From assembly GCF_004358445.1 (NCBI RefSeq), contig NZ_CP037951.1, forward strand, positions 1,785,501-1,849,500: a stretch of 64,000 bases of DNA, given 5' to 3'. The notes under the pieces are model-generated. The model ran no database searches, was not told where the DNA came from, and saw only the letters and a list, made by a program, of their open reading frames with translations. Position 1 is the stretch's first letter. Every line of letters begins with the position of its first letter. Made by a program: the position numbers and the translations under genes. Source of the stretch: Parashewanella tropica (lineage in GTDB: Bacteria > Pseudomonadota > Gammaproteobacteria > Enterobacterales > Shewanellaceae). Of the stretch, positions 45,624-55,446 are shown in pieces.

Positions 45624-47303
45624 ATGTCTAGAAAGTACCTAAGTGTCCTCGTTTCATTAATTGCACTTTTTTCTGTAAATACTCAGGCTTCTGTTACACA
45701 GCAACACAGTGAACAAGTTTCTGCTGCAAAGTCGACAGTTATTGCTGTTTTTGAGGAAAATACCGTTAACCCAAAGATTTTTTATAAAGTTGGAAATATT
45801 GCTAAGAAACAAATTAGCTGGCATCAAGTCATTGAGATTGGACATGGGAAAAGTCCTGATGTTGTTATCACTCCTGATTCAAATACAGTATTTCTTACCT
45901 ATGTAAAACCGAGTTCAAATAATTTGAGTCAAGTTATTGTTAAACGCGGAGATATTAATAACGGGAGGGTGAGATGGCAAAGCGAACGAAATTTATTGCC
46001 CAAGGATGTTTATGGTGTATCCCCCAAAATTCTAGTTGACGAAAAGCAGGTTACTTTATCTTGGCAAGATATTCGTTCAAAAAAGAAGCAGGATACTATA
46101 CATACGCTTTTGGGGAATTTAACATCGCATGACATAATTAACTGGAATAGTAAAAGCCAGCTTGTTAAGTCAGCGGCAATGCTAAAACCTTCCTCGTTAT
46201 TGTTAACAAATAATTCTACCTCAGTACCAGATGATATATGCAAAAATGGGGTGTTAACCATATTTCCCGAGTTGGTATTGCGATCTCAAGATGACGTTAA
46301 CTACTTTGGACAAAAATATAAAAATTGCCATTATATCAATTCAAAAGACGTACAAATTGCATACTCTGATATCTCAGATCTTTCACCACTATCTGGCATA
46401 AACGAAATCTGGGGAGATTTAGACATAATACAGAACGATTCCCTTGAGAGCTTATCAGGGCTGGATAGCTTAACGACTGTTTCAGGTGATATTTCAATTT
46501 CGAAGAATGCTAAATTAGCAAATATCGGTGCTTTAACAAACATCACTCATGTCTTTGGTGATCTTGATTTGATTAGTAATCCATTATTGACGGATATTAC
46601 TGGTGTAAATAATGTGACTGCTATAGAAGGAAATATGGTAATTCATGGAAATGGAATAGCTGCAATTGATAACTTAAATAGTTTAACCCGCATTGGGCAG
46701 GATCTAACTATAGGAGGCGTGGTAGATGGTGGAACAGCTGATAGTGAGTTTTTAAAGTCTATTGAAGGGTTTCAAGCTTTGAGCTACTTGGGTGGTGATT
46801 TGGAAGTATCATTCAATGATAACTTAACTAGCATAAAAGGATTCTCAAATTTAAATACTGTCAATGGATCCTTTTCAATAGAATACTCAGACAAGCTTCA
46901 AGATTTACAAGGTTTTAGTTCTTTGGCAGAGGTCAACAAAGATTTTGAGGTTAGTGATACATCGGTAACTAATTTAGATAATTTCTCTAAATTACAAAAA
47001 GTCGGAGGTGGAGTCACGGTTACTAATGACTCTAAATTGACTCAAATCGAAAGTTTGAAGAACTTACTTTTAGCTAAAGGCAGCTTATATGTATCAAGAA
47101 ATAAAAGCTTGAAGTCGTTAGAAGGTTTAAATAATTTAGGTTTGATAAGAGTTTCCGACGACAATACTCGATTAATGCTACAGGATAATACTTCTCTTTC
47201 TGATTGCAGTGCAATCTGTGGTATCTACAATGACCTTACCGTTAATAAAATTATCGGTGGGAATGGTGATGGGTGTACCACCAGCCTGAAAAATTGCCGT
47301 TAG
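45624..47303 (+). CDS. Secreted receptor-L-domain/leucine-rich-like repeat protein
   Basis: A 559-residue exported protein with signal peptide KYLSVLVSLIALFSVNTQA. An N-terminal region (25-190) has repeated beta-strand units of the exo-sialidase/propeller kind (SPDVVITPDSNTVFLTYV, SPKILVDEKQVTLSWQD). From about 205 come repeats of about 24 residues such as ISDLSPLSGINEIWGDLDIIQN and LESLSGLDSLTTVSGDISISKN, resembling the receptor L-domain of eukaryotic receptors. Cysteines pair likely in CxxxCG near the C terminus. A role in adhesion or surface recognition is only inferred. Confidence 0.75.
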   Translation: MSRKYLSVLVSLIALFSVNTQASVTQQHSEQVSAAKSTVIAVFEENTVNPKIFYKVGNIAKKQISWHQVIEIGHGKSPDVVITPDSNTVFLTYVKPSSNNLSQVIVKRGDINNGRVRWQSERNLLPKDVYGVSPKILVDEKQVTLSWQDIRSKKKQDTIHTLLGNLTSHDIINWNSKSQLVKSAAMLKPSSLLLTNNSTSVPDDICKNGVLTIFPELVLRSQDDVNYFGQKYKNCHYINSKDVQIAYSDISDLSPLSGINEIWGDLDIIQNDSLESLSGLDSLTTVSGDISISKNAKLANIGALTNITHVFGDLDLISNPLLTDITGVNNVTAIEGNMVIHGNGIAAIDNLNSLTRIGQDLTIGGVVDGGTADSEFLKSIEGFQALSYLGGDLEVSFNDNLTSIKGFSNLNTVNGSFSIEYSDKLQDLQGFSSLAEVNKDFEVSDTSVTNLDNFSKLQKVGGGVTVTNDSKLTQIESLKNLLLAKGSLYVSRNKSLKSLEGLNNLGLIRVSDDNTRLMLQDNTSLSDCSAICGIYNDLTVNKIIGGNGDGCTTSLKNCR

Positions 47304-47576
47304 TTACTCATTGTAACCTCTGGGTTTAATTCCCTGAATCTTGAACAGTTGCCCTCAGTCTTTTTAGATTGACAGTTTCGGTTATGCACGGAAAGTTCAC
47401 CTCACAAGTGAGATCTTATATTAAGGTAAATTTATCGCTCCAAAATATGCGTAATGGTTAACAGTGTCTACAAAAGCTAACAAAATATTCACTTTTAGTA
47501 TTGCGCTTTTATGTGTTGCTGATATCTTGTCGACTTCAAAATACTCTAAATAATCAAAAATAGAGAAGGTCGAAAA
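47304..47576. other. Intergenic stretch without recognisable gene
   Basis: These 273 bases between the L-domain protein and the nucleotidase hold no open frame of useful length, no clear terminator and no member of the repeat families found elsewhere in the window. The promoter of the nucleotidase gene presumably lies here, but no box is convincing. Confidence 0.5.
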
Positions 47577-49337
47577 ATGAGTACCACGTTAGTTAAAGGA
47601 TTTGTAGCTGCATCCTTTTGTTTCTCTGTGATATTTCTAGGGTTTAAACACTATCAGGCAAACGATAAGCCAAGGTGTGAAGACTTCGGGGATAAATGTG
47701 TAAAATTCACAATCTTGCACACAAACGATAATCATGGTCGTTTTTGGCACAATAAGCACAATGAGTTCGGCATGCCTGCCAGAGCATCATTGATAAAATC
47801 GATCCGCGAAGAAGTGAGCAAACAAGGTAACGATGTACTGCTGCTTTCTGGTGGTGATATTAATACTGGCGTTCCTGAATCAGACTTGCAAGATGCGGTA
47901 CCTGATTTCATCGGTATGAACCTGATGAAATATGATGCTATGGCTGTTGGTAATCATGAATTTGATAATGAACTGAGTGTGCTTGAAATGCAGAGAAAGC
48001 TTGCTGAGTTTCCTATGCTTTCTGCCAATATCTATAAAACCGACCCAAACACGAACGAGCTTGTTCGTTATTTTGAGCCTTATAAGATTTTTAACGTTGG
48101 CCCTTTAAAGGTGGCTGTTGTAGGACTTACAACAAAAGATACGGCTAAACTTGGTAACCCACAGTTTATTGCAGGTCTAACCTTTACAGATCCCCTAACT
48201 GAGATGAAGCAAGTCATCCAAGAAATTAAACAAGGTAATAAAGCTGACCTAATCATGGCAGTAACTCATATGGGTCACTTTATTATTGGGAATCACGGTA
48301 GTAATGCACCTGGTGATGTTTCTTTAGCGCGTGGGTTAAACAAGGGTGATCTTCAAGCCATTATTGGTGGCCATTCTCAAAATCCAGTTTGTATGGAGCC
48401 GTTTTCAAACCGCTATTCAAATTTTAAAGCGGGTAAGGAATGTACGCCTGATATCCAAAACGGTACTTTCATTATGCAAGCCTACGAGTGGGGAAAATAC
48501 GTAGGCAGAGCAGATTTTGAATATTTCGATAACAAGCTTCATCTCGCAAATTATGAATTAGTTCCAGTGAATATCACTGAAAAAGATTCTTATAGTAAGC
48601 GTAAGTTTATTGAAGATTATATTGAGCCAGACCCTGAAGTGAAGGCAAAGCTGCAACCTTACCAAGATAAAGGTCAAGAAAAGCTGGATGTAAAAATCGC
48701 CAAAATTAGCAAACGACTAGATGGTGACCGCAAAAAGGTTCGTTTCCAACAAACTAACTTGGGTCAGTTAATTGCGACGGCTCATAAAGAAGCTCATAAC
48801 GCTGATTTCGGTATTATGAACTCTGGTGGTGTACGTGATTCGATTGAAAAAGGCGATGTTTCCTATAGGGACGTATTAACGGTTCAGCCTTTCGGTAATG
48901 AAGTTTATAAAATTACTATGAAGGGTGAAGATGTTGCCGACTACCTTGGGAAAGTGGCTTCGAATCAGATAGAATCTGGTGCTTACGCCCAGCTGATTGG
49001 TTTAAAAATGAATGTTAACTGTAAGCGTAAGACAGTAAATATAGCTGAAATTAACGGCAAAACGTTTAGTAAGAATGATACTTATACCTTTACTGTTCCG
49101 GGCTTTAATGCTGCGGGTGGTGACGGTTTCCCGATTTTAGTTGGATCTTCGAAACAATATCCTGATGCTGAGGTGATTGATAACTCAGGCTTAATCGATG
49201 AAAAAGTCATGTATCAATTCCTTACTGAAAAGTCGGAAAACAACACAAAAACCATCAATATTGATGAGTTTGAACCATCAACAACTGACGTTATTTATTC
49301 AAACAGTAAAGACGTTCGAGGCTGTAAGCTCAATTAA
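47577..49337 (+). CDS. UshA-type 5'-nucleotidase/metallophosphoesterase
   Basis: A 586-residue periplasmic nucleotidase, anchored or exported through the N-terminal helix (LVKGFVAASFCFSVIFLGF). The calcineurin-like metal site is visible in ILHTNDNHGRF, LLLSGGDINTG, AVGNHEFDNE and IIGGHSQNPVC. The C-terminal substrate domain has IMNSGGVRDSIEKGD and FNAAGGDGFPI. It probably hydrolyses external nucleotides for salvage. It is monocistronic and closed by a terminator. Confidence 0.88.
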   Translation: MSTTLVKGFVAASFCFSVIFLGFKHYQANDKPRCEDFGDKCVKFTILHTNDNHGRFWHNKHNEFGMPARASLIKSIREEVSKQGNDVLLLSGGDINTGVPESDLQDAVPDFIGMNLMKYDAMAVGNHEFDNELSVLEMQRKLAEFPMLSANIYKTDPNTNELVRYFEPYKIFNVGPLKVAVVGLTTKDTAKLGNPQFIAGLTFTDPLTEMKQVIQEIKQGNKADLIMAVTHMGHFIIGNHGSNAPGDVSLARGLNKGDLQAIIGGHSQNPVCMEPFSNRYSNFKAGKECTPDIQNGTFIMQAYEWGKYVGRADFEYFDNKLHLANYELVPVNITEKDSYSKRKFIEDYIEPDPEVKAKLQPYQDKGQEKLDVKIAKISKRLDGDRKKVRFQQTNLGQLIATAHKEAHNADFGIMNSGGVRDSIEKGDVSYRDVLTVQPFGNEVYKITMKGEDVADYLGKVASNQIESGAYAQLIGLKMNVNCKRKTVNIAEINGKTFSKNDTYTFTVPGFNAAGGDGFPILVGSSKQYPDAEVIDNSGLIDEKVMYQFLTEKSENNTKTINIDEFEPSTTDVIYSNSKDVRGCKLN

Positions 49338-49358
49338 GGCTTACCATATGGTTTAAAT

Positions 49359-49390
49359 AAAACGGCGATATTTGAAATATCGCCGTTTTT
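49359..49390 (+). terminator. Terminator after the nucleotidase gene
   Basis: AAACGGCGATATTT pairs with AAATATCGCCGTTT around a single-base loop region and is followed by T residues. It is symmetrical and may also serve tesA from the other side. Confidence 0.85.
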
Positions 49391-49472
49391 GTATCTTATT
49401 TCTGATCAGTTAAGAGCGGTGTTTCAAGGTTGAAAGCTCTTAACACTCAACCTACTCCGAAGTGTCAGCTGT

Positions 49473-50129
49473 TTACTTTTTTAAGGCTTTTTCTATCCAT
49501 GGTTTTATAAATTCAACAATTCTAGATTGCGCCTTTTGATTCGGATGAATTCCATCTCGTTGCATTAGCTGTGGATTAGGAGCAATTTCTGTCATAAAAA
49601 ATGGCATCAGCATAATATTTTCATCGTCAGCAATGTCATGGTAAACCGCATTAAAGCTTTTGCTATATCTAGGTCCATAGTTTGGTGGCACCATCACTTC
49701 ACTCATTAGGACTTTCGCGCCCGAACGCTCAGATAATGAGATCAATTTTGTAAGATTTGATTTCAGTTTTTTAGTGGAAAAGCCACGGAGTCCGTCATTA
49801 CCACCCAACTCAATCAGTACCAAATCTGGTCGACTCGATTTTAAAACAGAAGGTAGACGACGTAGTCCACCTGCAGTGGTTTCGCCACTTACAGAGGCGT
49901 TGATAATTGTATGTTGCGGCAATTCAGTTTTAAGTTTTTCTACCCAGCCTTCGTTTTTATCCATTCCATAGCTAGCACTCAAGCTATCACCCAAAATTAA
50001 AACAGTTGCAGCGTGAGCCGGAAGGGTTGCAAATATCGTAGTAAATATTGCTAATATAGCGACAGAGATTTTAAGACGAGAGAATAAGGATTGAGCCTTG
50101 AGTGAAAGTGTAGAGAACAAACCAGCCAT
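49473..50129 (-). CDS. tesA: TesA-type multifunctional SGNH esterase (thioesterase I/protease I/lysophospholipase)
   Basis: Periplasmic SGNH hydrolase of 218 residues. A signal peptide (LKISVAILAIFTTIFATLPAHA) precedes ILGDSLSASYGM with the nucleophilic serine, then GGNDGLRG, and the Asp/His pair of RDGIHPNQKAQ. The frame is open much further upstream (to 50291), but that part is antisense to ybbA. ATG 50129 gives a proper signal peptide and has GAGG upstream. It overlaps the start of the divergent ybbA by 32 bases, as in the conserved tesA-ybbA-ybbP locus. Confidence 0.9.
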   Translation of the reverse strand: MAGLFSTLSLKAQSLFSRLKISVAILAIFTTIFATLPAHAATVLILGDSLSASYGMDKNEGWVEKLKTELPQHTIINASVSGETTAGGLRRLPSVLKSSRPDLVLIELGGNDGLRGFSTKKLKSNLTKLISLSERSGAKVLMSEVMVPPNYGPRYSKSFNAVYHDIADDENIMLMPFFMTEIAPNPQLMQRDGIHPNQKAQSRIVEFIKPWIEKALKK

Positions 50130-50796
50130 AAAAGTTGTTAACCTCGAAAAATCAGTAAAAACACAAGAAGGAATGCTGACTATCCTCAAGGGCATTGACC
50201 TCGAAGTCAAGCATGGTGAAAGTATAGCTATTGTCGGCCCATCTGGAGCAGGTAAATCCAGTTTGCTCGGTTTACTTGCGGCACTCGACAATCCAACGTC
50301 AGGAGAGGTCTATTTAGATGGTGTGGGTTTGTCTAAGTTAGATGAAGAGCAAAAAGCGGCACTGAGAAAAGAAAAAGTAAGTTTCATTTTTCAATCTTTC
50401 ATGTTGGTTGATACGCTTACGGCTCTAGAAAACGTCATGTTGCCTGCGGAGCTTTCTGGCGTTCCAAACGCCAAAGAAAAGTCATTAGCCATGCTTGAAA
50501 AAGTAGGGTTATCCCATCGTCTTAATCATCTTCCGAAACAACTTTCTGGTGGAGAGCAGCAAAGAGTTGCGATTGCTCGGGCATTTATTTGTGAACCTAA
50601 AGTTTTGTTCGCCGACGAGCCTACCGGTAATTTAGATGAAGCTAATGGCAGTAAAGTCGAACAAATGTTGTTTGAGCTGAACCAAGAAAGTGATACTACC
50701 TTGGTTATTGTTACTCATGACATGGATCTTGCTCGAAAATGTCAGCGTCAACTGACCATGCATGATGGTTCACTTGTTGAAGAGCAGGTGGCTTAA
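50098..50796 (+). CDS. ybbA: ABC transporter ATP-binding protein YbbA
   Basis: A 232-residue ATPase of the LolD/MacB group. It has Walker A GPSGAGKSS, Q-loop IFQSFMLVDTL, signature LSGGEQQRVAIARA and Walker B VLFADEPTGNLD. The start is a TTG with AAGGA seven bases upstream. It pairs with YbbP, whose ATG shares one base with this stop. The substrate is not established; the family exports or extracts lipophilic compounds. Confidence 0.93.
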   Translation: MSESVENKPAIKVVNLEKSVKTQEGMLTILKGIDLEVKHGESIAIVGPSGAGKSSLLGLLAALDNPTSGEVYLDGVGLSKLDEEQKAALRKEKVSFIFQSFMLVDTLTALENVMLPAELSGVPNAKEKSLAMLEKVGLSHRLNHLPKQLSGGEQQRVAIARAFICEPKVLFADEPTGNLDEANGSKVEQMLFELNQESDTTLVIVTHDMDLARKCQRQLTMHDGSLVEEQVA

Positions 50797-53258
50797 TGGA
50801 ATTAAATTTAGCATGGCGCTTGTTTAAGCGTGAACTTTTACAAGGGCAATTGGTTCTCATTTTATTAGCCATCACTTTGGCAGTATTGTCAGTAAGTGGT
50901 TTGTCTCGAGTGAGTGAACGACTGCAAACGGCAATTTCTGGTGAAGCGAGTAAATTTATAGCAGCAGATAGAATCATTGATTCTCCTGAGAAACTTAAAC
51001 CTGCAATTTTACAAAAATCTACAGAACTGGGTTTAAAGCATGCGACTAATCTAGAGTTTAATTCTATGGTTTACTCTGGTGATGACCTGCAATTAGTAGA
51101 AGTTAAAGCGGTTTCAGACACTTACCCCTTAAAAGGCAATATTGAGCTTACTACAGGTGAAACACATCAGTTGCCCCCGCTTGGCTCGGTTTGGTACGAA
51201 ACGCGTTTAGCAGGGCTTTTAGGGAATCCCAAGCAAATTGAAATTGGTGTCGCCACTTTCAAAATGGATAAAGCCATTTCGCGCTTGCCAGACGCTGGCT
51301 TTAATCCGTTTGCATCATCGCCGGTAGTGTTAATGCGGATGGAAGATGTCGCGAAAACTCAAATCGTTCAACCAGGAAGTCGACTTGATTATCGATATCA
51401 GTTTACTGGTACGCCTGATCAACTTAAAGAATTTGAGGATTATGTTACTCCTCAACTTCTGACAACGCAGCGTTGGCGAGATGTCGAAAGCGGAGACTCA
51501 CCACTAGCTGGGGCAATTAAACGGGCAGAGCGTTTCTTGTTACTTGCGAGTTTACTCGGTATTGCTTTGGCTTGTACTGCTATTGGAATCGCAGCTCAGC
51601 GTTATTGTCAGCGGCATTATGATGTTGTAGCGATGCTAAAAACGTTTGGCTCTAGTGCCAAACAAATCCGCTTTATATTTACCTTTCATTTACTGTTTGT
51701 ATCTTTTTTGGGGGTAATTTTAGGTTTATTAGGTGGCTGGCTATTAGATATTGGATTGACGCAATTCTTACCCGAGAATATTGCCGCTTACGATCCCTCT
51801 ATTTGGCGACCGGTTATTTTAGGTGTTGTGACAGGCTTACTGAGTGCATTCATGTTCTCTGTATATCCATTAATGCGCCTTTTGAAAATTCCACCACTAC
51901 GAGTGCTTCAACGACAACTAGAGAGCCATACCGTTGGGCAGTGGTTTAATATCGTTTTGAGTTTGTTAGCACTGGGCTTATTAGGCTATTTGTATTCAAA
52001 AAGTCTGACATTGACTTTGATTGTAATGGCGAGTGTGGTGATGCTTGCTGTGCTTTTGCTAGTTGTTGGATTTGTTATGATCCGTTTAGGGCATAGTTCA
52101 GGCTTGAAAATCAGCAATCCCGTACAGTTAGCGTTTGCAGGATTAAGAAGAAGAGCCAAACAAAATGCCGTGCAATTAGTCGGTTTTAGTAGTGCATTGG
52201 TTCTGTTACTTATCATCTTTGCATTACGCCAAGACTTGTTGAATGAATGGCAGCAACAATTACCCAAAGAAGCGCCTAACTACTTCTTAGTGAATATTGC
52301 GCCTGAAGACTCAAAGCCTTTAGAAGACTTTTTTAATGATAAAGGAGTAAAATCGACGGATATTTACCCTGTGATTCGTGGGCGTATGAGTGCGATTGAT
52401 GGGGAAAAAGTCGTGACTCGAAAACAACAAGAAGCAGGTGAAGAAGGGCGTTTAGGCATTACCCGAGAATTGAATCTAACTTGGCGTAATACTCTTCCAC
52501 CAAACAATGAAATTGTAGCTGGTAAGTTTAATAGCGAAGCCAATGACGTTTCAGTTGAGTCTGAAGTGGCTGAACGTCTTAATCTAAAACTGGGTGATAC
52601 TGTTACTTTTATGATTGAAAATCAGCCTGTAACAGCAAAAGTCACCAGTTTACGAAAGGTCCACTGGGAGACCTTACAGCCAAACTTTTACTTTATTTTT
52701 TCAAAGCAAGCCTTAGGTTCGTTTGATTATACTTCGATTGCCAGTTTTTATTTGGATCAAAACAAAACCAGTAATAATGAGCTAATCATTCAATTGATCA
52801 AACAATTTCCAACTATTTCTATTATTGATGTTGGTGCCATGGTCGGACAATTGAGAGAGATTATTGAACAAGTTTCTCTTTCCTTAACGTTAGTTTTAGT
52901 ATTGGTGTTGCTGGCTAGCGCGTTAGTGTTATTAGCTCAAACAGAAGCGGGGATGGCAAGTCGTCGACGAGAACTCGCAGTACTTCGCACATTTGGTGGT
53001 TCAGGTTGGCTTTTACGGTTATCGACATTTTTTGAATTTGCGTTATTAGGAGCGATTTCTGGGTTATTGGCAGTATGGGTAACAGAGTTTGCTCTATATC
53101 TATTAAAAACCCAAGTTTTTGAATTAACGACTTACATGCATTGGAATTGGTGGTGGCTAGCGCCGTTGTCAGGTGCAGCAGTGGTTGCCAGCCTAGGTTT
53201 ATGGTGTTGCTGGCATCTACTTACTCAAAGTTGCTCAAATCTATTGAAAGAGGGCTAA
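50796..53258 (+). CDS. ybbP: FtsX-like ABC permease YbbP
   Basis: An 820-residue inner-membrane permease with two FtsX-like modules. It has an N-terminal helix, a large periplasmic domain, three helices at about 245-380, further helices near 390-480, a second periplasmic domain and three C-terminal helices (from LSLTLVLVLVLLASALVLLAQTE). The module edge ASRRRELAVLRTFGGSGWLL is typical of MacB/LolCE-type coupling helices. It forms a complex with YbbA. Confidence 0.92.
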   Translation: MELNLAWRLFKRELLQGQLVLILLAITLAVLSVSGLSRVSERLQTAISGEASKFIAADRIIDSPEKLKPAILQKSTELGLKHATNLEFNSMVYSGDDLQLVEVKAVSDTYPLKGNIELTTGETHQLPPLGSVWYETRLAGLLGNPKQIEIGVATFKMDKAISRLPDAGFNPFASSPVVLMRMEDVAKTQIVQPGSRLDYRYQFTGTPDQLKEFEDYVTPQLLTTQRWRDVESGDSPLAGAIKRAERFLLLASLLGIALACTAIGIAAQRYCQRHYDVVAMLKTFGSSAKQIRFIFTFHLLFVSFLGVILGLLGGWLLDIGLTQFLPENIAAYDPSIWRPVILGVVTGLLSAFMFSVYPLMRLLKIPPLRVLQRQLESHTVGQWFNIVLSLLALGLLGYLYSKSLTLTLIVMASVVMLAVLLLVVGFVMIRLGHSSGLKISNPVQLAFAGLRRRAKQNAVQLVGFSSALVLLLIIFALRQDLLNEWQQQLPKEAPNYFLVNIAPEDSKPLEDFFNDKGVKSTDIYPVIRGRMSAIDGEKVVTRKQQEAGEEGRLGITRELNLTWRNTLPPNNEIVAGKFNSEANDVSVESEVAERLNLKLGDTVTFMIENQPVTAKVTSLRKVHWETLQPNFYFIFSKQALGSFDYTSIASFYLDQNKTSNNELIIQLIKQFPTISIIDVGAMVGQLREIIEQVSLSLTLVLVLVLLASALVLLAQTEAGMASRRRELAVLRTFGGSGWLLRLSTFFEFALLGAISGLLAVWVTEFALYLLKTQVFELTTYMHWNWWWLAPLSGAAVVASLGLWCCWHLLTQSCSNLLKEG

Positions 53259-53267
53259 TAAGCCCTC
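53250..53267. terminator. Hairpin over the convergent ybbP and yfcH-like 3' ends
   Basis: GAGGGCT-aata-AGCCCTC spans both stop codons. T-containing sequence follows on each side (GTTTTGG on plus, TTTC on minus). It may be a bidirectional terminator; the tracts are weak. Confidence 0.5.
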
Positions 53268-54168
53268 ACTGTTTTGGGAATATTTGCGTCATGGCTGAAT
53301 CAATCGTTGGATAACTAAACTTAAAGCCTTCATCCAATAATCGTTGAGGGACGACATACTGTCCCTCGGTAAGGATGTCAGACATTTCCCCAAACATTTT
53401 TTCAGCTACAAAACGGGGTAACGGAAAAAGAGCGGGTCGATGGAGCGACTTTGCCAATGTTTTCGAAAACAGTTTATTGCTCACTGGGTTTGGTGACGTT
53501 GTGTTATAAACACCTTGGCATGATGGTGTGTTCATTAAATACTGGATGACTCGAATAACGTCACGCCGATGGATCCAACTCATTCCTTGTTGTCCAGAAG
53601 CTATTTTTCCGCCAAGCCCTAATTTAAATGGTGTTAACATTCGTTGGAGCGCACCGCCACTACTATCTAAAACGACACCAATTCGCATAGTGCATACACG
53701 AGTGAGCTCTGTTTGTGCGAGTAATGCTAATCTCTCCCACTCTTGGCATAAGTGATGAGTAAATTCATTATGAGGTGCTGAATCTTCGTCTATTGGGGTG
53801 ACTTTTTGTCGACCGTAATAACCAACTGCTGAGGCGCTGATCAAACAATGAGGAGGGTTTTCACTGTTTTGGAATAGGTCCACTAATCTTGCAGTCACAT
53901 CCCAACGACTGTGGCAAAGCTTGGCTTTTTGTTCTCGAGTCCAAGGCTTATCGGCAATGGGTTCACCAGCTAAATTAATTACCACATCAAAATTATCAAG
54001 GTTTTTGAATTGGTCTAAATTCAAAATGAAACGAGGGATATCCCCTAATTTTGCTTTTGCATTATTAAGGTTACGAGTTAAAACAGTGACTTTATGTTCG
54101 GTGCATAACAAAGGCACCAAGGCCTGACCAATAAAGCCAGTTCCGCCAGTAATTAAAATTTTCATCAT
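53266..54168 (-). CDS. yfcH: TIGR01777-family epimerase-like protein (YfcH)
   Basis: A 300-residue NAD(P)-binding protein starting MKILITGGTGFIGQALVPLL, with VVINLAGEPIADKPWT, SASAVGYYG and a C-terminal DUF1731-type segment (GQYVVPQRLLDEGFKFSYPTI). The biochemical role in bacteria is not known; relatives are cell-division-inhibitor-like SDR proteins. Minus strand, convergent with ybbP. Confidence 0.9.
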   Translation of the reverse strand: MMKILITGGTGFIGQALVPLLCTEHKVTVLTRNLNNAKAKLGDIPRFILNLDQFKNLDNFDVVINLAGEPIADKPWTREQKAKLCHSRWDVTARLVDLFQNSENPPHCLISASAVGYYGRQKVTPIDEDSAPHNEFTHHLCQEWERLALLAQTELTRVCTMRIGVVLDSSGGALQRMLTPFKLGLGGKIASGQQGMSWIHRRDVIRVIQYLMNTPSCQGVYNTTSPNPVSNKLFSKTLAKSLHRPALFPLPRFVAEKMFGEMSDILTEGQYVVPQRLLDEGFKFSYPTIDSAMTQIFPKQ

Positions 54169-54348
54169 GCCTCAATACGACTAAATTCAAGACAATATAC
54201 GCCGTTCCGTTGGCGTTCGTTCATTATTCCGAACTTAAATTGTAGTGCATATACTCAGTTATGCAGATAATAGAAAAATAAAATGATGATTAATTTTTGA
54301 AATTCAGTTTACAATTACCATCCACAAATTTGATATGAGATAAAAGGG

Positions 54349-55386
54349 ATGCCTCGATTTGGTGAAAATACTACAGCCTTAAAAACGTTTGTTTTATTGG
54401 CGAGTTTAGTAGTGGTATTAGCAGGTGTAAAAACAGCCAGTACTATTGTTGTTCCATTTGTTTTATCTATATTTATTGCTGTAATTTGTAATCCTGCCAT
54501 TGTATGGATGTCAAAATGGCGTATTCCGAAGTGGCTTTCGGTGATTTTATTAATTCTGTCGATTGTATTGGCAGGAATGTGGTTGGCGAGCGTGGTAAGT
54601 AGCTCAATAAATGAGTTTTCAAAACAACTACCTCAATACCGTGGACAACTGATAGATCAGTTCAGTTGGGTAATAGAATTGCTACAAAAATATAATGTGC
54701 AAATCTCTAAAGACCAAATAGTCAATTATTTTGATCCTGGTGTGGCTTTGTCTGTTACTACCAATATGTTATCTGGGCTTGGTAACGTAATGGCAAATGC
54801 ATTTTTGATCATGCTAACGGTTGTATTTATGTTGTTTGAAGCTGGCTCAATTTCAAAACGTCTTCATTTCGCGCTTGATGATCCTGAAATGCGCTTACAG
54901 CAAATTGATAAGTTTTTAAACTCAGTAAATCAATACATGGTGATTAAAACCTTAGTAAGTTTAGCCACTGGTACAATTGTAGGTGTGGGGCTGTATTTAA
55001 TTGGTGTTGATTACGCCATGCTGTGGGCTGTTGTTGCCTTTTTATTCAACTATATTCCAAATATAGGCTCAATAATTGCGGCCATTCCAGCTATTTCTTT
55101 AGCATTAATTCAATTAGGTCCTACAGCTGCAGGTGGGGTTACTGTGTTGTATGTCGCGGTCAATATGGTCATGGGTAATATCGTTGAGCCTAGATTTCTA
55201 GGTAAAGGCTTAGGACTATCAACCTTAGTTGTATTCTTATCTTTGATCTTTTGGGGCTGGCTATTGGGCTCGGTTGGGATGCTGTTATCAGTGCCTTTAA
55301 CTATGATTGTAAAAATTGGCCTAGAATCAAGTGACAGTGGTAATTGGTTAGCCGTATTGTTGTCCGATGATGTTGAGGAAGTTTGA
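54349..55386 (+). CDS. AI-2E family transporter (PerM/TqsA type)
   Basis: A 345-residue membrane protein with about eight helices. Family features are an N-terminal double helix (LASLVVVLAGVKTASTIVVPFVLSIFIAVI), the central amphipathic region, FNYIPNIGSIIAAIPAI and a C-terminal PRFLGKGLGLSTLVVFLSLIFWGWLLG. Members export small molecules such as AI-2 or act as sodium/proton antiporters. The substrate is not predictable. It lies 60 bases upstream of the TatD-type gene. Confidence 0.9.
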   Translation: MPRFGENTTALKTFVLLASLVVVLAGVKTASTIVVPFVLSIFIAVICNPAIVWMSKWRIPKWLSVILLILSIVLAGMWLASVVSSSINEFSKQLPQYRGQLIDQFSWVIELLQKYNVQISKDQIVNYFDPGVALSVTTNMLSGLGNVMANAFLIMLTVVFMLFEAGSISKRLHFALDDPEMRLQQIDKFLNSVNQYMVIKTLVSLATGTIVGVGLYLIGVDYAMLWAVVAFLFNYIPNIGSIIAAIPAISLALIQLGPTAAGGVTVLYVAVNMVMGNIVEPRFLGKGLGLSTLVVFLSLIFWGWLLGSVGMLLSVPLTMIVKIGLESSDSGNWLAVLLSDDVEEV

Positions 55387-55446
55387 CCTTGAATTTCGAC
55401 AACTGTATCCTTGCGCCGTTTTATTAATTTGTAGGAAATGCATAAC

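Noticed and set aside
50130-50291. Upstream extension of the tesA reading frame
   Set aside because: The extra 54 residues lie antisense to ybbA, would hide the signal peptide and resemble no TesA N terminus.
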